Below, piece by piece: positions 44,928 through 55,679 of a stretch of 58,566 nucleotides of DNA. Source of the stretch: Streptomyces sp. CB02959 (GTDB lineage: Bacteria > Actinomycetota > Actinomycetes > Streptomycetales > Streptomycetaceae); the NCBI RefSeq assembly GCF_002803155.1, contig NZ_NNBP01000046.1, positions 1 to 58,566 on the forward strand, in the 5' to 3' direction. The notes under the pieces were generated by a model, which was not told the DNA's origin, searched no databases, and saw only the letters and a program-made list of their open reading frames with translations. Positions within the stretch are counted from its first letter, which is position 1. Every line of letters begins with the position of its first letter. The position numbers and the translations under genes were made by a program.

Positions 44928-46663
44928 CAGCGGCGGAGCAGGCTGCTCGTCCGACTGCGGCCGCCCGCATCCTGCGGGTAGCCGGGCCGCTCGTCGAGTT
45001 GGAGGGCACGACTCGGGTCGCCATGAACGACCTGGTACTGCTCGGCCGGGCGCGAGTGCCGGCCGAGGTCGTCGCGATCACCACGTCCCGGGTCACGGTG
45101 CAGGCGTACGAGTACACCGGTGGCCTGGCACCGGGCGAGCCCGGACTTCCGCTGGGCGCACCGGTCCGCGCGCGGCTCGCTCCGGGCCTGCTCGGCGGGG
45201 TGTTCGACGGGTTGCTCCGCCCACTGGCGGCCTTCGGGGACCGGCTCGCGCCCGGCACCGGCACGGACGCGCCCCCGGTACGCCGCTGGGCGTTCGACGC
45301 GGCGGTCGCCCGGGGCCAGGAGGTGGGCGAGGGCAGCGTGATCGGGGAAGCGGGAACCGGGGACGGGCCGCGGACCCGGATCCTCGTGCCGCCGGGCTGT
45401 GCGGGTGAGGTCAGGTACGTGGCCGACTCCGCCGAGTACCCGGAGGACGCGGTGCTCGCCGTGGTCGGCGACACCGAGATCCGGTCGGTGACGCACTGGC
45501 CGGTGCGCCGGCCGCGCCCGGTGCGCGAGCGGGTCCCCGCACGCACTGCGCTGGCCACGGGACAACGCGTGATCGACCTGCTCTTCCCCGTGGCCCGGGG
45601 CAGCACCGTCGCGGTCCCCGGGGGCTTCGGCACGGGCAAGACGCTGCTGCTCCAGCAGATCGCCAAGTGGTGCGACGCCGACGTCATCGTCTATGTCGGC
45701 TGCGGTGAGCGCGGCAACGAAATGGCCGACGTCATCACGGAGTTCGCCGAGCTGACCGATCCACGGACCGGCGGGCGGCTCGCCGACCGCACCGTGATCA
45801 TCGCCAATACGTCCAACATGCCGATGATGGCCCGGGAGGCGAGCATCCACACCGGTGCCACCGTCGCCGAGTTCTTCCGCGACATGGGGTACGACGTGGT
45901 GGTGATCGCCGACTCCACCTCACGCTGGGCCGAGGCCCTGCGCGAATTCGCCTCACGGTCCGGCGAACTGCCCGCTGAGGAGGGCTATCCGGCCGGTCTG
46001 GCCTCGGCTCTCGCGGCCTTCTACGAGCGGGCCGGGGCGGTGAACACGCTCGGGGCGGGTCCCGGCTCGGTGACCGTCCTCGGGGCCGTCTCCCCGCCCG
46101 GCGGCGACCTGGCCGAGCCGGTCACCGCGCACACCGAACGCTGTGTGCGCGGGCGGTGGACCCTCGACCGGGAACTGGCCTACGCGCGCCACTACCCCGC
46201 GCTGTCGTGGTCGCACTCGTTCTCCCGGGACGCCGACGTCCTCACCGCGGGCCCGGACCGGCAGGACTCCGCCGCCCGTAGGACCGCCGTCGCCGGGCTG
46301 CTGGCGGAGGCCGACCGGCTGGCGAACCTGGTCGATCTGGTCGGCGTCGGAGCGCTGCCGGCGCCGGAGCAGGTCAGCGTGCTGGCCGGCCGCCTGGTCC
46401 GGGAGGGGCTGCTCCAGCAGAGCGCCCTCTCCCCCAACGACGCGCACTGCACGCCGGCGAAGACGGCCGCGCTCGCCGACGCGGTGCTCGCCGTCATCGA
46501 CCGGTGCCGTTCCCTGGTGGCATCCGGTACTCCGCCGGACATCGTCGAACAGGCCGATTTCACCGCCCTGTTGCGGGCCCGCGAGGAGGCGGCGCCCGAC
46601 GACACAGCCACCGTGCGGGCCGCCCACGACGCTGTTCTCGCCGTCCTGGGAGAGCTCCGATGA
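44915..46663 (+). CDS. V-type ATPase catalytic subunit A
   Basis: A 582-residue subunit, the usual family length, including the inserted non-homologous region (about residues 110-200). The Walker A is GGFGTGKT, with the lysine at about 242, in place of the common GPFGSGKT. The catalytic glutamate is in GCGERGNEM (about 265), followed by ANTSNMPMMAREASIHTG and MGYDVVVIADSTSRWAEALRE. All point to an active ATP-hydrolysing subunit. It starts at GTG 44915 inside the previous gene and ends in an ATGA overlap with subunit B. Streptomyces normally use an F-type enzyme, so this is an accessory complex. Confidence 0.92.
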   Translation: MAALTAAEQAARPTAAARILRVAGPLVELEGTTRVAMNDLVLLGRARVPAEVVAITTSRVTVQAYEYTGGLAPGEPGLPLGAPVRARLAPGLLGGVFDGLLRPLAAFGDRLAPGTGTDAPPVRRWAFDAAVARGQEVGEGSVIGEAGTGDGPRTRILVPPGCAGEVRYVADSAEYPEDAVLAVVGDTEIRSVTHWPVRRPRPVRERVPARTALATGQRVIDLLFPVARGSTVAVPGGFGTGKTLLLQQIAKWCDADVIVYVGCGERGNEMADVITEFAELTDPRTGGRLADRTVIIANTSNMPMMAREASIHTGATVAEFFRDMGYDVVVIADSTSRWAEALREFASRSGELPAEEGYPAGLASALAAFYERAGAVNTLGAGPGSVTVLGAVSPPGGDLAEPVTAHTERCVRGRWTLDRELAYARHYPALSWSHSFSRDADVLTAGPDRQDSAARRTAVAGLLAEADRLANLVDLVGVGALPAPEQVSVLAGRLVREGLLQQSALSPNDAHCTPAKTAALADAVLAVIDRCRSLVASGTPPDIVEQADFTALLRAREEAAPDDTATVRAAHDAVLAVLGELR

Positions 46664-48060
46664 GTCCCGAACGCATACCGGTCGAGTACACCTCGGTGCG
46701 GGAGCTGCGCGGTCCGCTCGTCGTGGTGACCGGGGTCAGCGGGGTCGGCTGGGACGAGTTCGGGACGATCGCACTGGCTTCGGGGGAGCAACGCCACGGC
46801 GTCGTCCTGGAGGTGCGCGACGACCTCGCGGTCGTCGAGGTTCTGGAAGGCACCGGCGGAATGGATCCGGCCGGGCTGCGGGTGGCGTTCAGCGGTTCCC
46901 CGCTGACGGTGCCCGTCGGCGCGGGCTGGCTGGGCCGGACCTGCGACGGCAAAGGGGCTCCGCGCGACGGCGGGCCGCCCGTCTTCGGCCGGACCTCCGC
47001 CCCGGTGGAAGGGGTGGCGATCAACCCCGTGCGCCGGCAACCGCCCGGCGAGCCGGTCCTCACCGGCATCGCCGCGGTGGACGCGCTCACCACCCTGGTA
47101 CGCGGGCAGAAGCTCCCGGTCTTCTCCACGGCCGGGCTGCCGCACCTCGAACTCGCGGTGCAGATCGCCGCCCAGGCGACCACCGCCGGCGAACGGTTCA
47201 GCGTCGTCTTCGCCGGCATGGGTCTGACCCACGCGGACGCCTTCTTCGTCCGGGACGCGCTGGAGGAACGCGCCGCCGCCGGTGAACTGTGCCTGCTGCT
47301 CAACACCGCCGACGATCCGGTGATCGAGCGCATCCTCACGCCACGGCTGGCACTCACCGTGGCCGAGCACCTCGCGTTCGGCGACGGCCGGCACGTCCTG
47401 GTGGTCATGACGGACATGACGTCCTACGCCGAGGCGCTGCGCGAGGTCTCCGCGGCCCGTGGGGAAGTACCCGCCCGCCGGGCCTACCCCGGCTACCTCT
47501 ACAGCGACCTGGCCGCACTCTACGAACGGTGCGGCCGCATCGTGGACCGGCCCGGCTCGGTGACCGTCCTGCCCGTCCTGACCATGCCCGCCGGGGACAT
47601 CACCCACCCGGTCCCCGATCTCACCGGCTACATCACCGAAGGACAGATCGTCCTCTCCCCGCAGATCCACGCCGCGGGCGTGTACCCACCCGTGGACGCG
47701 CTGTCCTCCCTCTCCCGGCTGATGCGCAGCGGCGCGGGCCCCGGCCGGACCCGCGCCGACCACCTCGACGTCGCGGCCCAGCTCACCGCCGCGCTCGCCC
47801 GTGCCCGGCAGGCAGGTGAACTCGCCGAGCTCGCCGGGGAATCCGCCTTGAGCCCGGCCGATCGGAGCTACTTCGCCATGTACCCGGTGTACCTGCACGA
47901 CTTCCTCAACCAAGGAACCGACCGCAGCCTGACACTGGACGAGTCCCTGGAGCGTGCCTGGCACGTCCTGCTGACCCTGCCGCACAGCGAACTGGGCATG
48001 CTGCCGGCCGCGTTGGTCAAGGCCCGGACCCACGAAGATCCTTCCGGGACCGGGGCATGA
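46660..48060 (+). CDS. V-type ATPase subunit B
   Basis: A 466-residue non-catalytic partner of subunit A. It has EPVLTGIAAVDALTTLVRGQ and KLPVFSTAGLPHLELAVQIA, where the P-loop is naturally lost as in other B subunits. It also has VFAGMGLTHADAFFV, MTDMTSYAEALREVSAARGE and the arginine-finger region SSLSRLMRSG. The protein is complete and supports an A3B3 ring. It overlaps subunit A and subunit D genes by four bases on each side. Confidence 0.92.
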   Translation: MSPERIPVEYTSVRELRGPLVVVTGVSGVGWDEFGTIALASGEQRHGVVLEVRDDLAVVEVLEGTGGMDPAGLRVAFSGSPLTVPVGAGWLGRTCDGKGAPRDGGPPVFGRTSAPVEGVAINPVRRQPPGEPVLTGIAAVDALTTLVRGQKLPVFSTAGLPHLELAVQIAAQATTAGERFSVVFAGMGLTHADAFFVRDALEERAAAGELCLLLNTADDPVIERILTPRLALTVAEHLAFGDGRHVLVVMTDMTSYAEALREVSAARGEVPARRAYPGYLYSDLAALYERCGRIVDRPGSVTVLPVLTMPAGDITHPVPDLTGYITEGQIVLSPQIHAAGVYPPVDALSSLSRLMRSGAGPGRTRADHLDVAAQLTAALARARQAGELAELAGESALSPADRSYFAMYPVYLHDFLNQGTDRSLTLDESLERAWHVLLTLPHSELGMLPAALVKARTHEDPSGTGA

Positions 48061-48686
48061 CGGCCGCCGACCCTCCTCCCGTCGGCCGGGCCGCCCGCCT
48101 GCGGCTGCACCGCAGTCTCCAGGTCGCCACGCACGGGGCGGACCTGCTCGACCGGCAGCTCCACCTCCTACGGGCCGAGCTCTCGGACCTTCGGCGGGCG
48201 GAGGCGGCCGCCCGGAACGCATGGGAACGCCTGGTACGGGAGGCCGGCCTGTGGGAGTTGCGCGGCCTCCTGCTCAGCGGGGAGAACGCCCTGCGCACGG
48301 CCTCCGCCGTCCCGCCGGCGGAGGCCGCCGTGGCCTGGGAGGACACGCTGGGCGTGCGGCAACCCGGCCGCGCCACCGTCGTCCAGGGCACCGCGGCCCC
48401 GTCCACCGCCGTCCCCGGCAACACCGCGCTGACCCATGCCCGTACCTCGTACCGCGCGGCGGTCGATGCAGCCGCCCGGTACGGAGCCGCGTCCGCCGCT
48501 GTCCGACTGGTCGAAACCCGATTGCGCAGCACCACGGTCCGAGTCAGGGCACTGCGCCGGCACCGCATCCCGCGACTCCAACAGGACCTGGTGACAGTTG
48601 AGTCGGCCCTGGAGCAGTCGGAACACGAGGACGCCGTCCGGCGACGCTGGGCGGCGCGGCAAACCGGACCGAGCCCCGGGCGCTGA
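48057..48686 (+). CDS. V-type ATPase subunit D (central rotor)
   Basis: A 209-residue protein with the long N- and C-terminal helices of subunit D: LRLHRSLQVATHGADLLDRQ at the start and RALRRHRIPRLQQDLVTVES near the end, the pair that forms the shaft inside the A3B3 ring. The middle is Ala-rich and less conserved. It ends the operon. No subunits C, F, I (a) or K (c) are found in the window, so the shaft has no visible membrane ring to turn. Confidence 0.88.
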   Translation: MTAADPPPVGRAARLRLHRSLQVATHGADLLDRQLHLLRAELSDLRRAEAAARNAWERLVREAGLWELRGLLLSGENALRTASAVPPAEAAVAWEDTLGVRQPGRATVVQGTAAPSTAVPGNTALTHARTSYRAAVDAAARYGAASAAVRLVETRLRSTTVRVRALRRHRIPRLQQDLVTVESALEQSEHEDAVRRRWAARQTGPSPGR

Positions 48687-48735
48687 CGCCTCGCTCCGAA
48701 TCCGCCGGCCCCGACCTGTCCCCCAATCCGCACGG

Positions 48736-49614
48736 TCAGTCCGTACGGGCCTCCTGGGGCACAACCACCAACGGCCCCGGTGCGAAGTGGGCCAGCGAGC
48801 GGCTGGTGGAGCCGAGCACCATCCCGCGGAACCCACCCAGCCCGCGCGTCCCGACCACCAGACAGCGTGCCTCGGCGGCCAGCTCGCCCAGCTGCACCGC
48901 CGGCTGCCCTCTCACGACCCGCTCCCGGACCACGACCTGCGGGTACTTCTCCCGCCACCCGGCGAGTGCCTCCGACACGTCGACGAAGGACTCATGGACG
49001 GCGTCCGGCCAGTCACCATGGTGCGGCCGCCGTACCTGCACCGCGAGCAGGTCCGCGTCGTTCAGCGCGGCCTCCTCGAAAGCGAAGGCCACCGCCGGAG
49101 CCGAAGCCGGCGAACCGTCCACCCCCACCATCACCGGCCCGAGCGGGTCGTAGCGCGAGAGGTCCCCGACGATCAGCACCACCGGACACGGAGGGTGCCC
49201 GACGAGGGACCGCCCGACCGTGGTGAAGGTGACCGCCTCCCCCGGCTCGGACACCTGACGCGAGCCGACGACCAGCAGCACCGCGTCCTCCGCGGCCTCC
49301 CGCAGCATGGCGGTCGGCCTGCCGGCCTCCAGGCGGGTGGAGATCCGCAGGCCCGGCACCCGCTCGGCAGCGGCGTCCTTGTGGGTGTCGAGCAGGGATT
49401 GCCCGGCGGCCTTGAAATGCGAGGCCCAGACCTGGTCCGGTGCATCTCGCCGGCCTTTGGGAGCGGCTCCGGCGGGCCATTCCTGGGCGTGTACCAGGCA
49501 CAGTTCCCGACCGCGCCGGGCTGCCGCGTCCGCCGCCCATTCCACCGCTCTGGCCACTGTCGGCGAGCGGGACACGCCCACCACCACCGGGTTGCGCGGG
49601 TCGTTGCTGCTCAT
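48736..49614 (-). CDS. Tandem USP
   Basis: A 292-residue protein. Domain 1 is degenerate (GSRQVSEPGEAVTF); domain 2 has the intact motif GTRGLGGFRGMVLGS. Its C-terminus is convergent with the V-type D subunit gene. ATG 49614 gives MSSNDPRNPVVVGVS, and an AAGGAG site is just upstream. The hydrogenase operon ends about 150 bases further upstream on the same strand and could read into it. Confidence 0.92.
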   Translation of the reverse strand: MSSNDPRNPVVVGVSRSPTVARAVEWAADAAARRGRELCLVHAQEWPAGAAPKGRRDAPDQVWASHFKAAGQSLLDTHKDAAAERVPGLRISTRLEAGRPTAMLREAAEDAVLLVVGSRQVSEPGEAVTFTTVGRSLVGHPPCPVVLIVGDLSRYDPLGPVMVGVDGSPASAPAVAFAFEEAALNDADLLAVQVRRPHHGDWPDAVHESFVDVSEALAGWREKYPQVVVRERVVRGQPAVQLGELAAEARCLVVGTRGLGGFRGMVLGSTSRSLAHFAPGPLVVVPQEARTD

Positions 49615-49765
49615 GCTCCTTCTCCTCCCGGAGCCGGGCCGCCGAGGCGCCCTGACGGAACCTGTACGTCTGATCCTGACGCCCGCCGCGTCGGCACCGG
49701 TAGGGCCGGGTGGCACCGCGCAGGGCCTGGAGGACCCTCCGCCCGGGCCCGGGGGAACCCGGCGG

Positions 49766-51132
<1,367 letters not shown>

Positions 51133-51136
<4 letters not shown>

Positions 51137-51936
51137 CGTTCGGCCTCCTTCCGCGACTCCGCGTCGAATTCGGGCGAGCCGGTGTTGAACGTGCGCAGCA
51201 CCCGCACCACGTCGAGGGTGTCCATGCCGTCGCGGTGCAGCAGCGGGATGAAGGAGGGGAAGTTGATCGAGTTCGACGGTCCGAAGCAGCCGTAGCAGCC
51301 GCGGCCGTAGGCGGGGCAGAGGGCGCCGCATCCGGCGTGGGTGACCGGTCCCAGGCAGGGGGTGCCGTGCGCGACGGTGACACAGACCGTGCCGCGGCGT
51401 TTGCACTCGAAGCACACGCTGTGGGCGGGCACGTCGGGGTTCCGGCCGGCGAGATAAGCGGTGATGACCTCGACGAGCTGGCCGCGGTCGATCGGACAGC
51501 CGCGCAGCTCGAAGTCGACGGGGACGTGGGCGCTGATGGGAGTGGAGGTGGCGAGGGTGTCGACGTAGTCGGGCCGGGCGTAGACCACGGCCTGGAACTC
51601 CGCGACGTCCGCGTAGTTGCGCAGCGCCTGGACGCCGCCGGCGGTGGCACAGGCACCGATGGTGACCAACCGGCGGGAGGCGGCGCGGATGTGCTGGATC
51701 CGTTCGGCGTCCTGCGGTGTGGTGACTGAGCCCTCGACGAGGGATAGGTCGTAGGGCCCCGGCCCGGTGGCGCTGGACGCCTCCAGGAAGTAGCTGATCC
51801 GGAGCCGATCGGCGATGCCGAGGAGTTCGTCCTCGCAGTCGAGCAGGGTGAGCTGGCAGCCGTCGCACGAGGCGAACTTCCACACCGCCAACTCCGGTCG
51901 CCGGCCGCCCCCAGCAGGGGCATGAGGGGTTGCCAC
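51133..51936 (-). CDS. hydD: NiFe hydrogenase delta (small) subunit
   Basis: A 267-residue electron-transfer subunit. The proximal cluster motif FASCDGCQLTLLD is at residues about 22-34. GACATAGG comes near 95, and a cysteine-rich end (GCGALCPAYGRGCYGCFGPS) near 220-240 binds the other iron-sulfur clusters. There is no twin-arginine signal, so the enzyme stays in the cytoplasm. ATG 51936 is just past the gamma stop. Confidence 0.93.
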
Positions 51937-51937
51937 G

Positions 51938-52762
51938 TCACAACTCCCTTACCGCAAGCAGGGGTTCGGCACGCTTCCAGGAGACGACCGGGCCGTCGCG
52001 GCACAGCAGCAGCGGCCCGAGCTGGCAGTGCCCGCAGTGGCCCGTGCCGCAATGCATGGTGCGTTCCAGCGACACCTGGATCCGGTCCGGGGCGACTCCA
52101 CGATGGACGAGTTCCCGGGCGGTGGCCCGCATCATCACCTCCGGTCCGCAGACGAAGGCGACAGTGGCCCGGGGGGCGAACTCGGCCCGGTTCAGGAGGG
52201 CCGTGACCACACCGACGTCCCCGCGCCAGCCCTCGTCCGGCCGGTCGACGGTGATTCCCACCCGCGCACCGGCGGCGCGCCAGGCTTCGACGTCCCGGGC
52301 GCAGAGCACGTCGCCGGGTGTGCGGGTGCCGATGAGGACGGCCGGTCGGCCGTACCGGCGGGGTGCGGCCAGTGCGGCGCGGACCAGCGGACGCAGCGGG
52401 GCGAGCCCCAGTCCCCCGGCCACGACCACAAGGTCGCTTCGGTCGGCGGCCGGCAGCTCCCAGCCGACGCCGAACGGCCCGCGCACCCCCACCGTCGCAC
52501 CGGGCCGCAGACCGTGCAACGCCCGGGAGACCGCACCGACCGCGCGGATCGTGTGGGTCAGCCGGTGGCCGTCCAGGCCGCTCAGCGAGAGCGGGATGTC
52601 CCCGACCCCGAAGGCATACACCATGGCGAATTGGCCTGGGACGAACGCCGGGAGCGGATCCGCCTCCGGTTCGAGCACGAGCTCGGCGGTGTCCGGGGTC
52701 TCCTCGGTGCGCTCCGCCACCCGGTACGGACGCGGCATCAGGTCCGGACGGGTCACGGTCAC
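51938..52762 (-). CDS. hydG: NiFe hydrogenase gamma (FAD/NAD-binding) subunit
   Basis: A 274-residue ferredoxin-reductase-like subunit. It has a flavin-binding barrel (PLSLSGLDGHRLTHTIRAVG), a nucleotide-binding domain (VVVAGGLGLAPLRPLVRA; FVCGPEVMMRATA), and a C-terminal [2Fe-2S] site CGTGHCGHCQLGP then C. It passes electrons between NAD(P)H and the beta-subunit clusters. GTG 52762 overlaps the cNMP-fold stop by four bases. Confidence 0.92.
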   Translation of the reverse strand: MTVTRPDLMPRPYRVAERTEETPDTAELVLEPEADPLPAFVPGQFAMVYAFGVGDIPLSLSGLDGHRLTHTIRAVGAVSRALHGLRPGATVGVRGPFGVGWELPAADRSDLVVVAGGLGLAPLRPLVRAALAAPRRYGRPAVLIGTRTPGDVLCARDVEAWRAAGARVGITVDRPDEGWRGDVGVVTALLNRAEFAPRATVAFVCGPEVMMRATARELVHRGVAPDRIQVSLERTMHCGTGHCGHCQLGPLLLCRDGPVVSWKRAEPLLAVREL

Positions 52763-53238
52763 GGCGCCGCTTCCCCGGCCTGCCGCGTGCCACCGGGCGG
52801 GCCGTAGAGGTCGAGCAGGCGGGTGCGGCAGGCTCGCAGCCGCCGGCCGATCGCCACCGCGGCGACGCACCGGGTGACGGCCAGTCCGAAGGCAGGGTCC
52901 GCGTCGATCTCACCGCGGACCTGCTCGGCGTCGAACTCGTAGGCCGTGACCGGGGCCCGGGTCTGCGCGCCCAGGTGCCAGCGGTAGGGCTCGAACAGCC
53001 AGGACCAGCCCAGCAGTTCACCGGGCCCGAGGGTTTCGACGACTGCCGTGCCGCGGCCCGGCTCGTACATGTCGAGGGCAACGGTCCCGGAGCGGATGGC
53101 CCAGAACCGATCGGCCGCATCGCCCTCGTCGAAGATCCGCGTTCCCGCCGGGAAGGAGACCTCTCGGCCGAGGGCGAGCAGCCGGTCACGGTGGGCCCCC
53201 GGCAACTCCTCGAAGAAGCCGGCTCGGTGTGTGGTCAC
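52759..53238 (-). CDS. cNMP-binding-fold protein inside the hydrogenase operon
   Basis: A 159-residue Crp-type beta-roll without a DNA-binding domain: FPAGTRIFDEGDAADRFWAI, LGPGELLGWSWLFEPYRWHL and a terminal helix. It is a clear paralogue of 42524-42985, sharing the GWSWL..PYRW core. It is placed between the beta and gamma genes with four-base overlaps on both sides, so it is made in step with the hydrogenase. It is probably a regulatory or assembly subunit; the ligand is unknown. Confidence 0.88.
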   Translation of the reverse strand: MTTHRAGFFEELPGAHRDRLLALGREVSFPAGTRIFDEGDAADRFWAIRSGTVALDMYEPGRGTAVVETLGPGELLGWSWLFEPYRWHLGAQTRAPVTAYEFDAEQVRGEIDADPAFGLAVTRCVAAVAIGRRLRACRTRLLDLYGPPGGTRQAGEAAP

Positions 53239-54389
53239 GCGGTGCTCTCCCCCGGCGGGCCGCCCGCCGCGCGCTCCGCGTTCAGCGCGTGGGCCTCCTC
53301 GGTGATGTCGATGCCGACCGGGCACCACACGATGCACCGCCCGCAGCCGACGCACCCGGAGCTGTCGAACTGGTCGAACCACGTGCCGAGTTTGTGGGTG
53401 GCCCACTGCCGGTAGCGACTGCGGCCGGAGGCGCGGACCGGGCCGCCCGGCAGATGGCTGAACTCCAAGTCGAAGCAGGATTCCCAGCGCCGCCACCGCT
53501 CGGCGTGGTCGCCGGTCAGGTCCGTGACGTCCTCGGCGGAGGTACAGAAGCAGGTCGGACACGCCATGGTGCAGTTGCCGCAGGTCAGGCAGCGTGCGGC
53601 GACGTCGTTCCAGCGGTCGGCGTGCAACGTCTCGCGCATCAGCGTCCGGAGGTCCACCTCGGGCATGGAGCGGCCCATCCGGTCGGCCGCCGCGGCGACC
53701 TTCTCACCGGCTGCGGCGGCGAGCGACTCGTCGGCCGGCAGATGCGGCAACTCCGCCAGCACCGCCGCGCCCTCGTCGCTGCCGGCCCGCGCCCAGAAGC
53801 GGTGACCGCCGCCGTCGACGACCTCGGTCAGCGCCAGGTCGTAGCCGCCGTCCACGGCGGGGCCGGCGCCCATGGACGTACAGAAGCAGGTGGCTCCCGG
53901 TTCGGTGCACTCCACGGCCACCAGGAAGGCCCGTGCGCGACGAGCGCGGTACCGGCTGTCGCTGTGCGGCCCGCCGGCCAGCACCCGGTCCTGCACGGCG
54001 ATCGCCCGAAGGTCGCAGGGCCGGACTCCGAGGAACGCGTACGACGGCGGTGGGGTGTCGTCCTCGGTCACGGCCCAGGCGCCGTCCGGTCCGCGGTCGG
54101 CGCTCCACTGCCGCTCGCGCTGCGGGTGCAGGTAGGTTTTCCACGACTGCGGGCCTGCACTGTGCGCGAATGCCGCACCGTCCGCGCGGGGCCGCACCCG
54201 GTAGTGGCCGGCCTCCAGCTCCACGCCCCAGCCATAGGGCAGTTCATCGCCGTCGGTGAGTTCGTCCAGCACGATCGCTCCGTCACGCGCAGTGGGACCG
54301 ATGACGGTTCGGCCTCGGGCGGCGAGGACGCGGATCAGCGCCGCCATCCCTTCCACCCCGATCACCGCGGTGGTTGCCTCGCCCGTCAT
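53235..54389 (-). CDS. hydB: NiFe hydrogenase beta (iron-sulfur) subunit
   Basis: A 384-residue iron-sulfur subunit of the group 3b type. The C-terminal half has two cluster motifs, CLTCGNCTMACPTCFC and CVGCGRCIVWCPVGID. The N-terminal half has the conserved GVRPCDLRAIAVQD and ECTEPGATCFC. It links gamma (NADPH side) to delta. ATG 54389 starts the operon. The upstream gap is shared with the divergent protease gene and holds an inverted repeat. Confidence 0.92.
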   Translation of the reverse strand: MTGEATTAVIGVEGMAALIRVLAARGRTVIGPTARDGAIVLDELTDGDELPYGWGVELEAGHYRVRPRADGAAFAHSAGPQSWKTYLHPQRERQWSADRGPDGAWAVTEDDTPPPSYAFLGVRPCDLRAIAVQDRVLAGGPHSDSRYRARRARAFLVAVECTEPGATCFCTSMGAGPAVDGGYDLALTEVVDGGGHRFWARAGSDEGAAVLAELPHLPADESLAAAAGEKVAAAADRMGRSMPEVDLRTLMRETLHADRWNDVAARCLTCGNCTMACPTCFCTSAEDVTDLTGDHAERWRRWESCFDLEFSHLPGGPVRASGRSRYRQWATHKLGTWFDQFDSSGCVGCGRCIVWCPVGIDITEEAHALNAERAAGGPPGESTA

Positions 54390-54493
54390 CGGCCGCCTTC
54401 CGGTGCAGATCGCGTCAACGCGGTCAGTATGCGACCACTCGCCTCCGCGGCTCGGCCGACAGACTGGGATGTGCTCCATACAGCGCTGCGGGT

Positions 54494-54515
54494 CGCCCGG
54501 ACGGCCCTCCGGGCG
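54494..54515. promoter_or_regulatory. Inverted repeat in hydrogenase divergent promoter
   Basis: CGCCCGGA, CGGCCC, TCCGGGCG: perfect eight-base arms about 105 bases before the hydrogenase start and 45 before the protease start. A possible operator. Confidence 0.45.
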
Positions 54516-54561
54516 GTGCCGGACGGCTCCGCGACGACCCGGCACGGGGAAGGCCGAGTCC

Positions 54562-55065
54562 ATGGACCAGTACCCCGGTTCCCCCACCCGGATCGCCGTG
54601 ATCGGCATCGGCAACGACCACCGCCGCGACGACGGCGTGGGCTGGGTGGTCGCCGCCGAGCTCGCCGGGCGTCGGCTCCCCCACGGCGTCACGGTCTTCC
54701 GCACCGACGGGGAGCCGACCCGGCTCATCAGCGCCTGGGAGGGCGCGCAGCGGGCGATCGTCGTGGACGCGGCCCGCTCCCACCCGCCCCGGCCGGGCCG
54801 CATCCACCGGCTCCGGCTTCCTGAGGAGCTCCCGTCAGGACCGTTCCACGGGACCAGCTCGCACGGTTTCGCCCTCGAACATGCCGTGGAGCTGGCCCAC
54901 GTGCTGGGCCGACTGCCCGGGGAACTGGTCGTTTACGCCGTGGAGGCGGCAAACACCGGCCCGGGCACGGCACTGTCGCCGGCGGTCGCCGCTGCGGTCC
55001 ACCCGCTCGTCGCACGGATCGAACGGGACCTCGCGGCCCGCCGTGGCCCGGATACCGGAAGCTGA
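54562..55065 (+). CDS. Hydrogenase maturation protease
   Basis: A 167-residue HyaD/HycI-type endopeptidase that cuts the C-terminal tail from the nickel-loaded large subunit. The motif GIGNDHRRDDGVG holds the first acidic nickel ligand near residue 26. VVDAARSHPPRPG follows in place of the common DA(x)SG region, and a histidine in TSSHGFALEHAVEL completes the site. ATG 54562 follows GGGGAAGG. It is divergent from the operon whose product it should process. No hypA-F genes are in the window. Confidence 0.9.
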   Translation: MDQYPGSPTRIAVIGIGNDHRRDDGVGWVVAAELAGRRLPHGVTVFRTDGEPTRLISAWEGAQRAIVVDAARSHPPRPGRIHRLRLPEELPSGPFHGTSSHGFALEHAVELAHVLGRLPGELVVYAVEAANTGPGTALSPAVAAAVHPLVARIERDLAARRGPDTGS

Positions 55066-55242
55066 GGTCGGCACCCGCACTGCCACCGCAAAGCGAGGCG
55101 ACGAGGGGCCGGTCGGCTCATGGACCCGGGCGCTTCAGCCCTGTTGGGCTCCGGTGCATCGCGCCCACTCTGGCGATGATGCCGCTTGGCCCACAGCACA
55201 CTCAAGCCGACGGGACCGGCCGACCACCGCAGGAGGTATGTC

Positions 55243-55512
55243 ATGGCCAGGACCCTCGAGTGGAAGGTGCGCCTGCACCTCTTCGAAGAGGGCAGCAGCA
55301 CGAAGGCGCACGTGGTCCTCGACACCGGGACCACCACCCTCACCGGGCGCGGCACCGCTCGGGGCGACCCGCGGGGCCCGAACGTGCCCGAGATCAGTGA
55401 CGAACTGGCGGTCAGCCGTGCGATGAAGGACCTGGCCGGGCAACTGGCGCGCACCGCGTCCGACGACATGGAGGACATCCGGGAGTCGCTGCGGCGCTCG
55501 GTGGGAGGGTGA
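55243..55512 (+). CDS. DUF1876 protein
   Basis: An 89-residue protein matching DUF1876: WKVRLHLFEEGSSTKAHVVL, then GRGTARGDPRGPNVPEISDE, and a C-terminal helix LARTASDDMEDIRESL. Rv1738, a strongly DosR-induced protein of M. tuberculosis, belongs here; its structure resembles ribosome hibernation factors, but the function is unproven. ATG 55243 has AGGAGG seven bases upstream. Confidence 0.92.
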   Translation: MARTLEWKVRLHLFEEGSSTKAHVVLDTGTTTLTGRGTARGDPRGPNVPEISDELAVSRAMKDLAGQLARTASDDMEDIRESLRRSVGG

Positions 55513-55679
55513 CCACATGGCGCAGGGCCGGGAGTAGTCGCCCAGCGACAGCGCCTCGGCCCTGCCCGGCTCCTCGTTACCGTACGTGAAGGCCCGACGC
55601 CGCATCCGTACCGTCGTCCCCTCGACCGCCCTGCGATCATGGAATACGTCGCACTTTCCAGACGGCACCGCCAGTGGTC

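Noticed and set aside
49742..49753. CCCGGGCCCGGG palindrome after the hydrogenase operon
   Set aside because: A low-complexity GC palindrome, common at this composition, with no supporting context.
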